The position numbers and the translations under genes are program-made. 64,000 nucleotides of DNA from Micromonospora sp. DSM 45708 (GTDB lineage Bacteria > Actinomycetota > Actinomycetes > Mycobacteriales > Micromonosporaceae). The notes below the pieces were generated by a model that made no database searches, was not told where the DNA came from, and was given only the letters and a program-made list of their open reading frames with translations. Numbering within the stretch: position 1 is the first letter of the stretch; each line of letters begins with the position of its first letter. Location of the stretch: the NCBI RefSeq assembly GCF_039566955.1, contig NZ_CP154796.1, positions 4,588,001-4,652,000 on the forward strand, read 5' to 3'. This document shows positions 36,935 through 45,542 of the stretch, one piece after another.

Positions 36935-37682
36935 GATCGAGGACGTCAGCAAGGAGTTCCGGGCCCGTCGGGGCGACGTGCTGGCGCTGTCCCGTACGAC
37001 GTTGCGGATCGAGAAGCACCAGGTTGTCTGTGTGGTTGGGCCGAGCGGATGCGGCAAGACGACGCTGCTGAACCTGATCGCCGGTTTCCTGCACCCGAGC
37101 GCCGGCCGACTGCTGGTGGACGGTCGACCCGTCACCGGGCCGGACAGCTCCCGGGCGGTGGTCTTCCAGTCCGACGCGGTCTTCCCGTGGTTGACGGTAC
37201 GCCGCAACGTCGAGTACGGGCTGCGGCTGCGCGGGGTGGACCGGGCGACCCGACGCGAGCGGGTAGACCGCTACCTGGAGCTGGTCGGGCTGGCCGACTT
37301 CGCCGAGGCGTACCCCAAGGAGCTCTCCGGCGGCATGCGCAAGCGGGTCGACATCGCCCGCGCGTACGCCTCCGGCCCAGAGGTCCTGCTGCTGGACGAG
37401 CCGTTCGGGGCGCTGGACATCTTCACCCGCGAGGCGATGTGGCTGGCGCTGCACGCGGTCAACGTCGCCGAGCCGAAGACCATCGTCTTCGTCACGCACG
37501 ACATCGAGGAGGCGCTCTTCGTGGGCGAACGCGTGATCGTGATGACGCCCCGACCGGCCCGGGTCCACCAGGACATCACCGTGCCGTTCGACCGCCGCGC
37601 CGACCTGGACCTGCGGGGCAGCTCGGCCTTCCAGGACCTGCGAATCCAGATCTCCCGGAGCCTGCGGGAGGTGTCGGCGTGA
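36921..37682 (+). CDS. NitT/TauT-type ABC transporter ATP-binding protein (253 aa)
   Basis: GTG 36921 was chosen over GTG 36912 because AGGAGG (36907-36912) is then correctly spaced. Walker A GPSGCGKTT, signature LSGGMRKRVDIARA, Walker B LLLDEPFGALD and the switch His in FVTHDIEEA are all present. The sequence belongs with SsuB/TauB/ThiZ-like ATPases. It is coupled to the permease by an overlapping GTGA. Confidence 0.93.
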   Translation: MTVIEIEDVSKEFRARRGDVLALSRTTLRIEKHQVVCVVGPSGCGKTTLLNLIAGFLHPSAGRLLVDGRPVTGPDSSRAVVFQSDAVFPWLTVRRNVEYGLRLRGVDRATRRERVDRYLELVGLADFAEAYPKELSGGMRKRVDIARAYASGPEVLLLDEPFGALDIFTREAMWLALHAVNVAEPKTIVFVTHDIEEALFVGERVIVMTPRPARVHQDITVPFDRRADLDLRGSSAFQDLRIQISRSLREVSA

Positions 37683-38482
37683 CCGCGACCGAGGCACAAC
37701 TGCCCCGTCCCCGCTCCGGCGACCGGTCCGCCCTGGTCGGGATCGGGCTCGGCGCTGGGGTGATCGTGGCGCTGCTGCTGCTCTGGTGGACGTTGACCGA
37801 CCTCACCGGCACGGTGAAGCCGCTCTACTTCCCCGCCCCGAGCGAGGTGCTCGCCGCCGTACAACAGATCTGGCGCAGCATGCTCCCGGACGCCGCCGCC
37901 ACCCTGTTGCGGGTCCTCTTCTCCTGGCTGCTCGGCTCGACCGTCGGGGTCTTGGTCGGGCTGCTGATGGTCCGCTCCCGGGTGCTGCTCTTCACCCTGA
38001 CCCCGTTGATCGAGGCGCTGCGGCCGGTGCCGCCGGTGGCCCTGATTCCGTTCGTCATCCTGTGGTTCGGCATCGGTGACAGCGGCAAGCTCTTCCTCGG
38101 CTCCCTGGCCTGCTTCATGGTCATGGTGGTCAACACGATCGTGTCGGCGAACAACGTCAGCCCGGTCTACGGTCGCGCGGCCCGCTCGCTCGGTGCCCGC
38201 GAGGGGCAGGTCTACCGGACCGTGATCCTGCCCGCCATCGTCCCCGAACTCGTCTCCGGGCTGCGGATCGGCAGCGCGCTCGCCTTCGCGGTGGTCGTCG
38301 CCGCCGAGTTCCTCGGCGCCGAACAGGGCATCGGCCGCCTGATCATGCAGGCCAGCCGGACGTTGAACACCCCCGTGGTGCTGATCGGCACCATCGTCAT
38401 CGCCATCGAGGCGGTCCTGGTCGACCGGCTCATCAAGATCGTCAGCGCCCGCGTCACCCGTTGGTCCGAAAGCTCTTCCTGA
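37679..38482 (+). CDS. NitT/TauT-type ABC transporter permease (267 aa)
   Basis: GTG 37679 overlaps the ATPase stop. Six membrane helices, with the cytoplasmic loop (YGRAARSLGAREGQVYRTVILPA) typical of SsuC/TauC permeases. Together with the ATPase and the lipoprotein it makes a complete importer. The substrates of this class are small: sulfonates, nitrate, or thiamine pyrimidine precursors. Confidence 0.93.
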   Translation: MTATEAQLPRPRSGDRSALVGIGLGAGVIVALLLLWWTLTDLTGTVKPLYFPAPSEVLAAVQQIWRSMLPDAAATLLRVLFSWLLGSTVGVLVGLLMVRSRVLLFTLTPLIEALRPVPPVALIPFVILWFGIGDSGKLFLGSLACFMVMVVNTIVSANNVSPVYGRAARSLGAREGQVYRTVILPAIVPELVSGLRIGSALAFAVVVAAEFLGAEQGIGRLIMQASRTLNTPVVLIGTIVIAIEAVLVDRLIKIVSARVTRWSESSS

Positions 38483-38520
38483 ACGTCGGTCTGGAAGCTC
38501 TTCTGAGAAGGAGCACGACT

Positions 38521-39660
38521 ATGTCATTCCCCCACTCGGCCTCCCGGACAAGCCGGAAGCTGGCCCTCGGTCTCACCGTCGCCGCGCTCGCCCTGGCCGC
38601 CACCGCCTGCAACTCCGACGCCGACTCCGGCCCCGCCGAGGACGGCACCACCACGATCCGGCTGGGCATCTCCCCGTTCCAGGACACGATGATCCCGATC
38701 ATCGCCGAGGAGAAGGGGTGGTTCAAGGCGGCCGGGCTCAACGTCGAGCTGAAGTCGCTCGCCTGGGACGCCATCATGCCGGCGGTCGCCTCCGACGGCG
38801 TGGACGCCGCGATCAACAACACCACCGGCGTGGTCTCGGTCGCCAACAAGGCGACCAACGTCGTCTACTGGTACGCCTGGAACCCGTTCACCGAGGGCTC
38901 GGCGCTGATGGGCAAGAAGGGCTCCGGCCTGAAGTCCCTGGACGAGTACGTCGCCGGTGGCCTCTCCGAGGCCGACGCCCGCGCCGAGACGTTCAAACAG
39001 CTCAAGGGGCGGACCATCGTCACCACCATGTCGACCGACATGGGCAAGCAGGTGGTCGCCGCGCTGGAGTCGGTCGGGCTCTCCCAGAAGGACGTCAAGA
39101 TCGTCGACCTGGACCCGGACCAGGGGCTGGCCGCGTTCCTCAGCGGCACCGGGGACGCCTATCTCGGGGGCATCCCGCAGCGGGTGCGGGCGACCGCCGA
39201 GGGAATGCCGGTGCTCGCCTCCGGCCCGGACCTCGCCCCGCCGCCGATCAACGGCCTGGTCACCACCACCGACTTCGCCACGGCGAACGAGGAGGCGCTG
39301 CTCAAGCTGGTGAACACCTTCCACCGGATCGTCCGGTACTGCGACGCCAACACCGCCGAGTGCGGCAAGATCATCACTGACCGGCTGAACAAGGACACCG
39401 GCGCGAACCTGACCGTGCAGGGCTTCCAGGACTTCTGGCAGAAGTTCGAGCTGTACGCGCCGAACGCCAAGGCGACCAAGGAGCTGATCCTCGACCCGGG
39501 TGGCGTCTCCTACTGGAAGAAGACCTGGGACGGCGACAACTCCTACCTGACCTCGAACGGCTCCATCCCCAGTGCGGCCGACGCCGGCAAGCACTTCCTG
39601 GTCGAGCAGACCTGGAACAAGTACGTCGAGAAGTTCGGCGCGGACGAGACCGGCTTCTGA
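38521..39660 (+). CDS. NMT1/SsuA-like substrate-binding lipoprotein (379 aa)
   Basis: ATG 38521 with AGAAGGAG upstream. Lipobox LAATAC, then an ABC substrate-binding fold (IRLGISPFQDTMIPIIAEEKG, WFKAAGLNVELKSLAWD, GVDAAINNTTGVVSVANKA). Aromatic residues (VVYWYAWNPF) in the presumed pocket favour a ring-containing ligand over a simple anion. The ligand is unknown. Confidence 0.9.
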   Translation: MSFPHSASRTSRKLALGLTVAALALAATACNSDADSGPAEDGTTTIRLGISPFQDTMIPIIAEEKGWFKAAGLNVELKSLAWDAIMPAVASDGVDAAINNTTGVVSVANKATNVVYWYAWNPFTEGSALMGKKGSGLKSLDEYVAGGLSEADARAETFKQLKGRTIVTTMSTDMGKQVVAALESVGLSQKDVKIVDLDPDQGLAAFLSGTGDAYLGGIPQRVRATAEGMPVLASGPDLAPPPINGLVTTTDFATANEEALLKLVNTFHRIVRYCDANTAECGKIITDRLNKDTGANLTVQGFQDFWQKFELYAPNAKATKELILDPGGVSYWKKTWDGDNSYLTSNGSIPSAADAGKHFLVEQTWNKYVEKFGADETGF

Positions 39661-39690
39661 CGGCACCGAGCAACGGACGGGAGAGCGGCG

Positions 39691-40512
39691 ATGCTGCGGA
39701 TCCACCAGATCGTCACCGGTGAGCTGGAGAGTTCCCTCTCGGTCAGCCTGCTGAACAGTGGCGCACACCCTGACCTGGACCGGTCCCGGGTCCTGCCGTA
39801 CGGCTTCCGGAACGACATCCGGCGGCGCAACGGGCAGGTCACCGAGGGGGTGATGGTGCCGGTGCCGGTCTGGCTGATCGAGGGCACCGACAAGACCATC
39901 CTCATCGACACCGGCCTGGGGGCCATCGACGAGGTGTCGGCGATGCAAAGCCGCTACGGGGTCGACTTCGTCGCCTCCCGCGCGGAGGACCAGGACCTCG
40001 TGGCCGGGCTGGCCCGGCACGGGGTCCGTCCCGAGGACGTGGACGTGGTCGTCCTGACCCACCTGCACTTCGACCACGTCGGCAACAACGAGCTCTTCCC
40101 CCGGGCGCGGTTCGTCGTGCAACGCGACGAGCTGCCGCAGGCCATCGCCCCACCGTCGTTCTGCATGTTCTACTACCCCGACTACTCCTACAAGATCACC
40201 GCCATCCGGGACCGGCTGGACGTGATCGACGGCGACGTCGACATCGCCGACGGGGTCCGCCTGATCAAGATCGGCGGTCACACCCCGGGCTGCATGGTGG
40301 TCATGGTCGAGACCGCGCTCGGCACCGTCTGCCTGACCAGCGACGTCATGTACAACTACCGCAATCTTGAGCTCAACTGGCCGATGGGTTCGTTCTGGAA
40401 CCTGCCCGAGCTGATGCGGGGCTACGCCCGCCTGCACCGCGAGGCGGACGTCATCGTCCCCGAACACGACTGGCAGTTCCGCGAACACTTCCCGAGCGGC
40501 ACCATCGAGTAA
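39691..40512 (+). CDS. Metallo-beta-lactamase-fold hydrolase, lactonase-like (273 aa)
   Basis: ATG 39691 follows GGGAGAG. The di-zinc motif HxHxDH is intact (THLHFDHVG, His124/His126/Asp128/His129), followed by the downstream metal ligands in GGHTPGCMVV and TSDVMY. The overall form resembles N-acyl-homoserine-lactonase-like MBL proteins, but within an import operon it more likely hydrolyses a lactone, amide or ester in the imported compound. No signal peptide, so it is cytoplasmic. Confidence 0.88.
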   Translation: MLRIHQIVTGELESSLSVSLLNSGAHPDLDRSRVLPYGFRNDIRRRNGQVTEGVMVPVPVWLIEGTDKTILIDTGLGAIDEVSAMQSRYGVDFVASRAEDQDLVAGLARHGVRPEDVDVVVLTHLHFDHVGNNELFPRARFVVQRDELPQAIAPPSFCMFYYPDYSYKITAIRDRLDVIDGDVDIADGVRLIKIGGHTPGCMVVMVETALGTVCLTSDVMYNYRNLELNWPMGSFWNLPELMRGYARLHREADVIVPEHDWQFREHFPSGTIE

Positions 40513-40523
40513 GGAGTCCGGCC

Positions 40524-41264
40524 GTGAGAATTCTGCTGCTCGGAGAGTCGTGGTTCATCCACCTGATCCACCAGAAGGGCTTCGACAGCTTCACCAACAG
40601 CGAGTACCAGGAGGGCGGCGCGGAGTTCAAGGCCGTCCTGCGGGCCCGGGGCTGGGAGGTGGAGCACATCCCCGCCCATCGCATCGCCGACGACCTGCCC
40701 ACCACCGTCGAGGACCTCCGCCGGTACGACTGCGTGGTGATCAGCGACGTCGGGGCGAACACGTTCCTGCTCACCCCGGCGGTCTTCCGGACCTCCGCCA
40801 GCGAGCCGAACCGGCTCGCCACCATCCGGGAGTACGTCCGCACCGGCGGCGCGCTGCTGATGGTCGGCGGGTACCTCTCCTTCTCCGGCATCGACGGCAA
40901 GGCCCGGTACGGGCAGAGCCCGCTGGCCGACCTGCTCCCGGTCGACCTGTGCGGCGGCGACGACCGGGTGGAGGCCCCCGAGGGCGTCCAGCCGAAGGTG
41001 CTGACCAGTCACCCGGCCCTGCCCGACCAGCAGACGGAGTGGCCGGCGCTGCTCGGCTACAACCGCACCACCGCCCGCGACGACGGCGAGGTGCTGGTCA
41101 CCGTCGGCCCGGACCCGCTGATCGCCGTCCGGCAGGTCGGCGCGGGGCGTACCGGGGTCTTCACCTCCGACCTCGCGCCGCACTGGGCCCCGCCGTCCTT
41201 CCTGGCCTGGCCCGGCTACCCCGAGCTGTGGGCCCGCCTGCTCACCTGGCTGGCGGCCCGGTGA
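40524..41264 (+). CDS. GATase1-like (PF07090-type) protein (246 aa)
   Basis: GTG 40524 with AAGGAG upstream. It begins MRILLLGESWFIHLIHQKG and has a flavodoxin/GATase1-like core (CVVISDVGANTFLL, EYVRTGGALLMVGGYLSFSG, GRTGVFTSDLAPHWAPP). Such putative glutamine-amidotransferase-fold proteins usually lack the catalytic Cys-His-Glu triad, and I see no nucleophile-elbow Cys here, so it may be a binding or non-amidotransferase hydrolase protein. Its stop overlaps the kinase start. Confidence 0.8.
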   Translation: MRILLLGESWFIHLIHQKGFDSFTNSEYQEGGAEFKAVLRARGWEVEHIPAHRIADDLPTTVEDLRRYDCVVISDVGANTFLLTPAVFRTSASEPNRLATIREYVRTGGALLMVGGYLSFSGIDGKARYGQSPLADLLPVDLCGGDDRVEAPEGVQPKVLTSHPALPDQQTEWPALLGYNRTTARDDGEVLVTVGPDPLIAVRQVGAGRTGVFTSDLAPHWAPPSFLAWPGYPELWARLLTWLAAR

Positions 41265-42184
41265 CGGACCCGGGACCGGCGGCGGACGACCCGGTCGAGG
41301 TGCTGGTGGTCGGCAGCGCCAACCTCGACCGGGTGATCCGGCTCGACCGGTTGCCCCGTCCCGGTGAGACGGTGCTGACCGGCGACGCCGAGACCGGTGC
41401 CGGCGGGAAGGGCGCCAACCAGGCGGTCGCGCTGGCCCGGCTCGGCCGCCGGGTCGCGCTCCGCGCCGCCGTCGGCCGGGACGCCGCCGGCGAGACCCTG
41501 CTGGCCGCCCTGCGCTCCGCCGGGGTCGACGTCTCCCGGGTACGCCGCGTCGACGACGCCCCCACCGGGGAGGCGCTGATCCTGCTCGACCCCACCGGCG
41601 AGAACTCCATCGTGGTGCTCGACGGCGCCAACCGGCGGCTCGCGCCGGCCGATGTCGCCCCCGCCCACCCGGCACCCGCGGCCGTGCTGGTCCAGTGCGA
41701 GATCCCGGCGGCGGCGGTGCGCGCCGCACTCGCCGTCACCGGACCGCTCCGCGTGCTCAACCCGGCCCCGGCCGGGTCGGTCGACGCGGCCCTGCTCGAC
41801 CAGGTGGACGTGCTGGTGCCGAACCGGATCGAGCTGGCCCAACTCACCGGGCTGTCGGTCGACGACGTCGACGACGCCCGACGGGCCCTCGCGACGCTGC
41901 CGGTGCGGCAGGTGGTGGTCACCCTCGGCGCGGCCGGCGCGCTGGTCCGCGACGGGCACCGGTACGACCTGGTGCCCGCCCCGACGGTGCCGGTGATCGA
42001 CACCACCGGGGCGGGCGACTGCTTCTGCGGCGCGCTCACCGCGGCCCTGGTGGACGGGACCCCGCTGGCCGAGGCCGCCCGGTTCGCGGCGACCGCCGCC
42101 GCGCTCTCCACCCGCGCCGTCGGCGCGCAGGGCGGCCTCCCCACCCGGGCGGACGTCACCGAGCTGCTCGCCCGGCTGCCCTGA
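41261..42184 (+). CDS. Ribokinase/PfkB-family sugar kinase (307 aa)
   Basis: GTG 41261 overlaps the previous stop. PfkB signatures: VGSANLDRVIRLDRLPRPGE, GAGGKGANQAVALARLG and the catalytic DTTGAGDCF with Asp253. It is closest in style to ribokinases. In this operon it would phosphorylate a ribose-like sugar, or a ribosyl or hydroxymethyl compound, freed by the hydrolases. It is the last gene of the operon and the last chromosomal gene before the integrated element. Confidence 0.9.
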   Translation: MTDPGPAADDPVEVLVVGSANLDRVIRLDRLPRPGETVLTGDAETGAGGKGANQAVALARLGRRVALRAAVGRDAAGETLLAALRSAGVDVSRVRRVDDAPTGEALILLDPTGENSIVVLDGANRRLAPADVAPAHPAPAAVLVQCEIPAAAVRAALAVTGPLRVLNPAPAGSVDAALLDQVDVLVPNRIELAQLTGLSVDDVDDARRALATLPVRQVVVTLGAAGALVRDGHRYDLVPAPTVPVIDTTGAGDCFCGALTAALVDGTPLAEAARFAATAAALSTRAVGAQGGLPTRADVTELLARLP

Positions 42185-42439
42185 GCTCCAGCCGGGGCGG
42201 CACTATCAGACCGACCGATGCGACCCCACTTGACCACATCAAGCTCGCCGAAGAGGTCACCGAGCAGAACGCCCTGATCAGCAGGTTTCCGGTGGGATTC
42301 GAGTCTCAGCTCTCGGGATGCATGCCGGCGTCACGGCGATGGCAGCCAGTGCATGCGTCGATGTAACGAAGCCCTGTTGGCTGACGTCAGCGAGCTTCGA
42401 GACGACAGCCGACACCAGCCAGGCGGGGAGCAGCGACGC
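42185..42439. other. Intergenic chromosomal flank of the integrated element
   Basis: Contains a short plus-strand coding-like stretch without a start (LDHIKLAEEVTEQNALIS at about 42230-42290), probably a remnant. Nothing else is supported before the att repeat. Confidence 0.4.
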
Positions 42440-42459
42440 GTGAACACTTCGGTGTGAAC
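42440..42459 (+). repeat. Left attachment site (att core copy)
   Basis: GTGAACACTTCGGTGTGAAC differs at two positions from 56048-56067 inside the tRNA-Val gene. The central GTGTGAA equals the tRNA anticodon-loop complement, the usual crossover region of tyrosine integrases. It marks the chromosome/element boundary. Confidence 0.75.
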
Positions 42460-42543
42460 TCTCGGCGAGCGGGTCGGATCGGGCTCGATGCGAGGTCAAC
42501 CGGCCTGATGAGGCGCTTCTCGGCTCGGTTCGGCTGGCACGGT

Positions 42544-42564
42544 TGCTGTACTTCACTGCTGTAC
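42544..42564 (+). repeat. Left integrase arm-type repeats (two TGCTGTAC)
   Basis: TGCTGTAC at 42544-42551 and 42557-42564, 13 bp apart and both followed by TTC, about 85 bp inside the left att core. The same pair with the same pitch is found 73 bp inside the right core. Confidence 0.7.
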
Positions 42565-42587
42565 TTCTCGTCCTCGTGTAGCGCTGC

Positions 42588-43787
42588 TCAGCCGACCCCG
42601 AGCGTGGCGGCGAGCTTCGCGATCGTGGTCGGGGCGCGCGGGTCGCGAGCAACCTCGGCCAGGATGTCCCGGGCGACAGGCCGACATGTGATCTCGGCCG
42701 ATGCGGTGCGCTCGGCCTCGGTCAGCAGGCGAGCCGCGTTGCCCACGTCCCCGGCGTGCAGGTAGGCGCGGGCGACGTCGAGCAGGTGCGCGGCGCGGTG
42801 TTCAGTGGGTAGCCCTCGCCAGCCGGAACGCGCCGTGGCATTCTCGTGCCAGGCAATCGCCGCATGAGCATCGCCGACCTCGACGGCTACGGCGGCGCGG
42901 GCCAGGTCGACGGCGGTGGGCCCGAAGCCGGTGCGGTGATGGTCGCACCCGTCACCGACCTGCTCCCCCATGCCGGCGGCCTCGTCGAGAAGTTCACCGG
43001 CGGCGGACTCGTTGCCGTCCTGCGCCGCCGCCAGACTGGCCTGGATGAGCAGGGTCCCGCACAGGGACAACTCCACCGGTCCGCCGTACTCGATTACGGA
43101 TGGAGCGATCCGGTACGCGGCAGCGAGCATCACCGACCTCGCCTCCCGCGCCCTCCCGAGCGCGCGTAACACCTGGCCGAGCTGCACGGCTGCCGCGGCC
43201 ACCAGCTCCCGGTCGCCGGTGGCGGCGAACATCGCCCGATCCACGGCCAACCACGCCAGCTCAGCGTCGCCGAGCTTGACCAGCAGAGCGGCGGTGACCC
43301 GGTACGCCTCGACCAGCGGCCCGCGACCCGAGCCCCGATCGTGAACATGGGTGCGCTGCGCGTTGGTGAGCAGGTCCGGTGCCAGGTCGACCACCTGCGG
43401 ATAGCGGGCGTACTGGAACGTCGTCCACGCGTACCCCACATCCCGCAGCACCCGATCCACCGGCACCACCGGGCCACCTGCCAGCTTGCTCAACGGGATC
43501 TCGTAGCTGGACAAAGCTGCTCTGATACGGTCGACGCCGTCCGCGCGACCCTTCGCCTGGACCGGTGCGGCGTCCTGGCCGACAAGTGCTGCGGTGTCGA
43601 TACGGAGTACCCGGGCGATCTCCTGAAGCGTCGACAGCTTGCCCAGCCGCCGCACGCCCCGCTCCACCTTGTCTACCCAGCTCTTCGACTTGCCGAGCCG
43701 GTCAGCGAACACCTGCTGCGACAACCTCCGCCGGCCCCGCCAGTACGCCACCCGCCGCCCCACCGGCAACACCTCAACGCTGCCCAC
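42588..43787 (-). CDS. XRE-family regulator with TPR-like region (399 aa)
   Basis: GTG 43787 (MGSVEVLPVGRRVAYWRGRR). Helix-turn-helix at about 12-60 (SQQVFADRLGKSKSWVDKVE), then an all-helical region to the C-terminus. It is nearly collinear with the partial protein at 1-796. It is the first gene inside the left att site and is co-oriented with the 57-codon gene at 43774-43944, whose stop it overlaps. Possibly it controls excision, replication or the divergent XRE gene. Confidence 0.88.
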   Translation of the reverse strand: MGSVEVLPVGRRVAYWRGRRRLSQQVFADRLGKSKSWVDKVERGVRRLGKLSTLQEIARVLRIDTAALVGQDAAPVQAKGRADGVDRIRAALSSYEIPLSKLAGGPVVPVDRVLRDVGYAWTTFQYARYPQVVDLAPDLLTNAQRTHVHDRGSGRGPLVEAYRVTAALLVKLGDAELAWLAVDRAMFAATGDRELVAAAAVQLGQVLRALGRAREARSVMLAAAYRIAPSVIEYGGPVELSLCGTLLIQASLAAAQDGNESAAGELLDEAAGMGEQVGDGCDHHRTGFGPTAVDLARAAVAVEVGDAHAAIAWHENATARSGWRGLPTEHRAAHLLDVARAYLHAGDVGNAARLLTEAERTASAEITCRPVARDILAEVARDPRAPTTIAKLAATLGVG

Positions 43788-43944
43788 GACGCCACCGCCG
43801 ATCCGGCACCGCCCGGGTCGTCTCCTCCACCGGAATCCGATCCGCCTCCGCCTGGGCGAGAAGCCGCCGCTTCGCCGCCTCCCGCTCAGCCGCCTCGATC
43901 TGCTCGCCCCGGCTCACCGCCGACTCGTCGCCCTTACCCGGCAC
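43774..43944 (-). CDS. Small conserved protein preceding the XRE regulator (56 aa)
   Basis: A GTG start (43944) with GGGAGGTG upstream gives MPGKGDESAVSRGEQ, ending DRRWRRGQR. It has the same length and high identity to the gene at 783-953, and the same 14-bp overlap with the following regulator. Conservation in two loci with synonymous and conservative changes supports a real protein. Function unknown. Confidence 0.68.
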   Translation of the reverse strand: MPGKGDESAVSRGEQIEAAEREAAKRRLLAQAEADRIPVEETTRAVPDRRWRRGQR

Positions 43945-43963
43945 CTCACACCTCCCGTCACCC

Positions 43964-43992
43964 CCAGGTGACGGAGAAGCTACGGAAGGCTA
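43964..43992 (-). promoter_or_regulatory. Second copy of the 29-bp element upstream of the XRE pair
   Basis: Matches 971-999 with one substitution and contains the same two CCGT units on the minus strand. It lies in the divergent region between the 56-aa gene and the XRE/TPR gene at 44085. Confidence 0.5.
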
Positions 43993-44027
43993 TGGATGGG
44001 CTCCATGGCCAGCGGACATGTCACCGT

Positions 44028-44042
44028 GACATGGGACGGTTC
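44028..44042. promoter_or_regulatory. Perfect inverted repeat ATGTCAC-C-GTGACAT, likely operator
   Basis: Seven-base arms around a single C, 42 bp before the start of the XRE/TPR gene and within the divergent promoter region. It is a natural site for one of the two flanking XRE regulators. It is not present beside the other copy of the regulator at 1-1000. Confidence 0.6.
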
Positions 44043-44084
44043 GACCAGCGCGAATGGTCGCCATACGCTCTTGGCTTGAACACC

Positions 44085-45539
44085 ATGAGTAGTCGGAATG
44101 CGACGCTGGGAGCCGCCGTGCTGCTCGACCCGCTTCGAATACCAGAGGACGCATGGTCACACGGCGAGGTGCTGACCGCCTTGGCCGCCCGCGACATCGG
44201 CGGGCTGTTCCGCTGGATCACCAGCCTCACCGGCGCGAGTCAGAGCCGGATCGGGGCCGCCGTCGGGCTGGAACAGGGCTATGTCAGCCGGATCATGGCC
44301 GGACGCAAAGTCACCTCGATCGACGTCCTGGAGCGGATCGCCGACGGATGCCGGATGCCCGACCAGGCGCGAATAGTGATGGGCCTGGCACCCCAACAGG
44401 CCACCGTGCCGTCCCCACCGGCCCACCTCACCCCCGGTCGGCCCAGCGAATCACCGACCACCCGGACCTGGCATGACGACGTCCGCAGTGCCATAGAGCT
44501 TTGGCGAGGTGACGTGAACCGTCGAGATGTGCTCCGGCAGGTGGCCTTCAATTCCGCCGGCTACACCCTGCCGGCGTTGCGCTGGTTCACGGCCCCCGAT
44601 CCGGCCCCGGTGACCCAGCCCGGCCGGAACGCCGTCGGTCAACCGCAGATTGACACCATTCGCGCGATGACCGCGACCTACCGCGGGCTGGACAACCAGT
44701 ACGGCGGCGGGCACGCCCGCGACACCGTGGCCCGCTACCTTCACCAGGAGGTGACCCCACTGCTCACCGACGGCCGATACGACCACCGCACCGGTCAACG
44801 GCTGCTCGGTGCCGCAGCCGAACTAGCCCAACTCGCCGGATGGCAGGCTTACGACACAGCCGAACACGGCATCGCCCAGCGGTACCTCACCCTCGCCCTG
44901 GACTTCGCTCACGCCGCCGGAGACGACGGCCTCGGCGCGGAAATCCTCGCTGCGATGAGCCACCAGGCCACCTACCTCGGCCACACCGCCACCGGCCTCG
45001 ATCTCGCCCGCGCCGCCGGCCAGGCTGCCCGACGCGCCGGGTTCCCCGTCCTAGCCGCCGAAGCCCACGTCATGGAAGCCCACGCACTAGCCAAAGCCCG
45101 CGACGAACGAGCCTGCGCCGCTGCCCTGCACGAGGCGGAACAAGCCCTCGACCGGGCCGACCGCAGCACCGAACCGCAATGGCTCAGCTACTTCGACGAG
45201 GCGTACCTGTCGGCCAAGTTCGGCCACTGCTTCCACGCCCTCGGCCGCAACACCCACGCCGAACGCTTCGCCGCCCGCTCCCTGCGCATGGACAACCGCT
45301 ACGTACGCGGCAGAGCCTTCAACCTCGCCCTGCTCGCCAGCATCCAGGCCCAACAGGGCGAAACTGACCGCGCTTGCGCCATAGGTGCGGAGGCTCTGAC
45401 CCTGACCAAACAGCTACGCTCCGCCAGAGCCGTCCGCTACCTGCGCGACCTGCAAACCCAGCTCGCCCCACGCCGGCGGCTTCCCACCGTTCGGCATTTC
45501 ACCGCCCGCATCGACGCCACCCTCGGCCCTCGACGCTGA
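44085..45539 (+). CDS. XRE-family regulator with TPR-like region (484 aa)
   Basis: ATG 44085 (MSSRNATLGAAVLLDP); an in-frame ATG upstream (44041) would overlap the operator and is less likely. The helix-turn-helix is at about 45-95 (SQSRIGAAVGLEQGYVSRIMAG). The rest is helical and TPR-like (RLLGAAAELAQLAGWQAYD, GLDLARAAGQAARRAG). This is a different subgroup from the 42588 protein. It is divergent from that regulator and could be its opponent, comparable with activator/repressor pairs in pSAM2-like elements. Confidence 0.88.
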   Translation: MSSRNATLGAAVLLDPLRIPEDAWSHGEVLTALAARDIGGLFRWITSLTGASQSRIGAAVGLEQGYVSRIMAGRKVTSIDVLERIADGCRMPDQARIVMGLAPQQATVPSPPAHLTPGRPSESPTTRTWHDDVRSAIELWRGDVNRRDVLRQVAFNSAGYTLPALRWFTAPDPAPVTQPGRNAVGQPQIDTIRAMTATYRGLDNQYGGGHARDTVARYLHQEVTPLLTDGRYDHRTGQRLLGAAAELAQLAGWQAYDTAEHGIAQRYLTLALDFAHAAGDDGLGAEILAAMSHQATYLGHTATGLDLARAAGQAARRAGFPVLAAEAHVMEAHALAKARDERACAAALHEAEQALDRADRSTEPQWLSYFDEAYLSAKFGHCFHALGRNTHAERFAARSLRMDNRYVRGRAFNLALLASIQAQQGETDRACAIGAEALTLTKQLRSARAVRYLRDLQTQLAPRRRLPTVRHFTARIDATLGPRR

Positions 45540-45542
45540 CGC

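Noticed and set aside
38524..40488. 654-aa minus-strand frame across the binding-protein and MBL genes
   Set aside because: Lies opposite two well-supported genes and has no start signal or domain.
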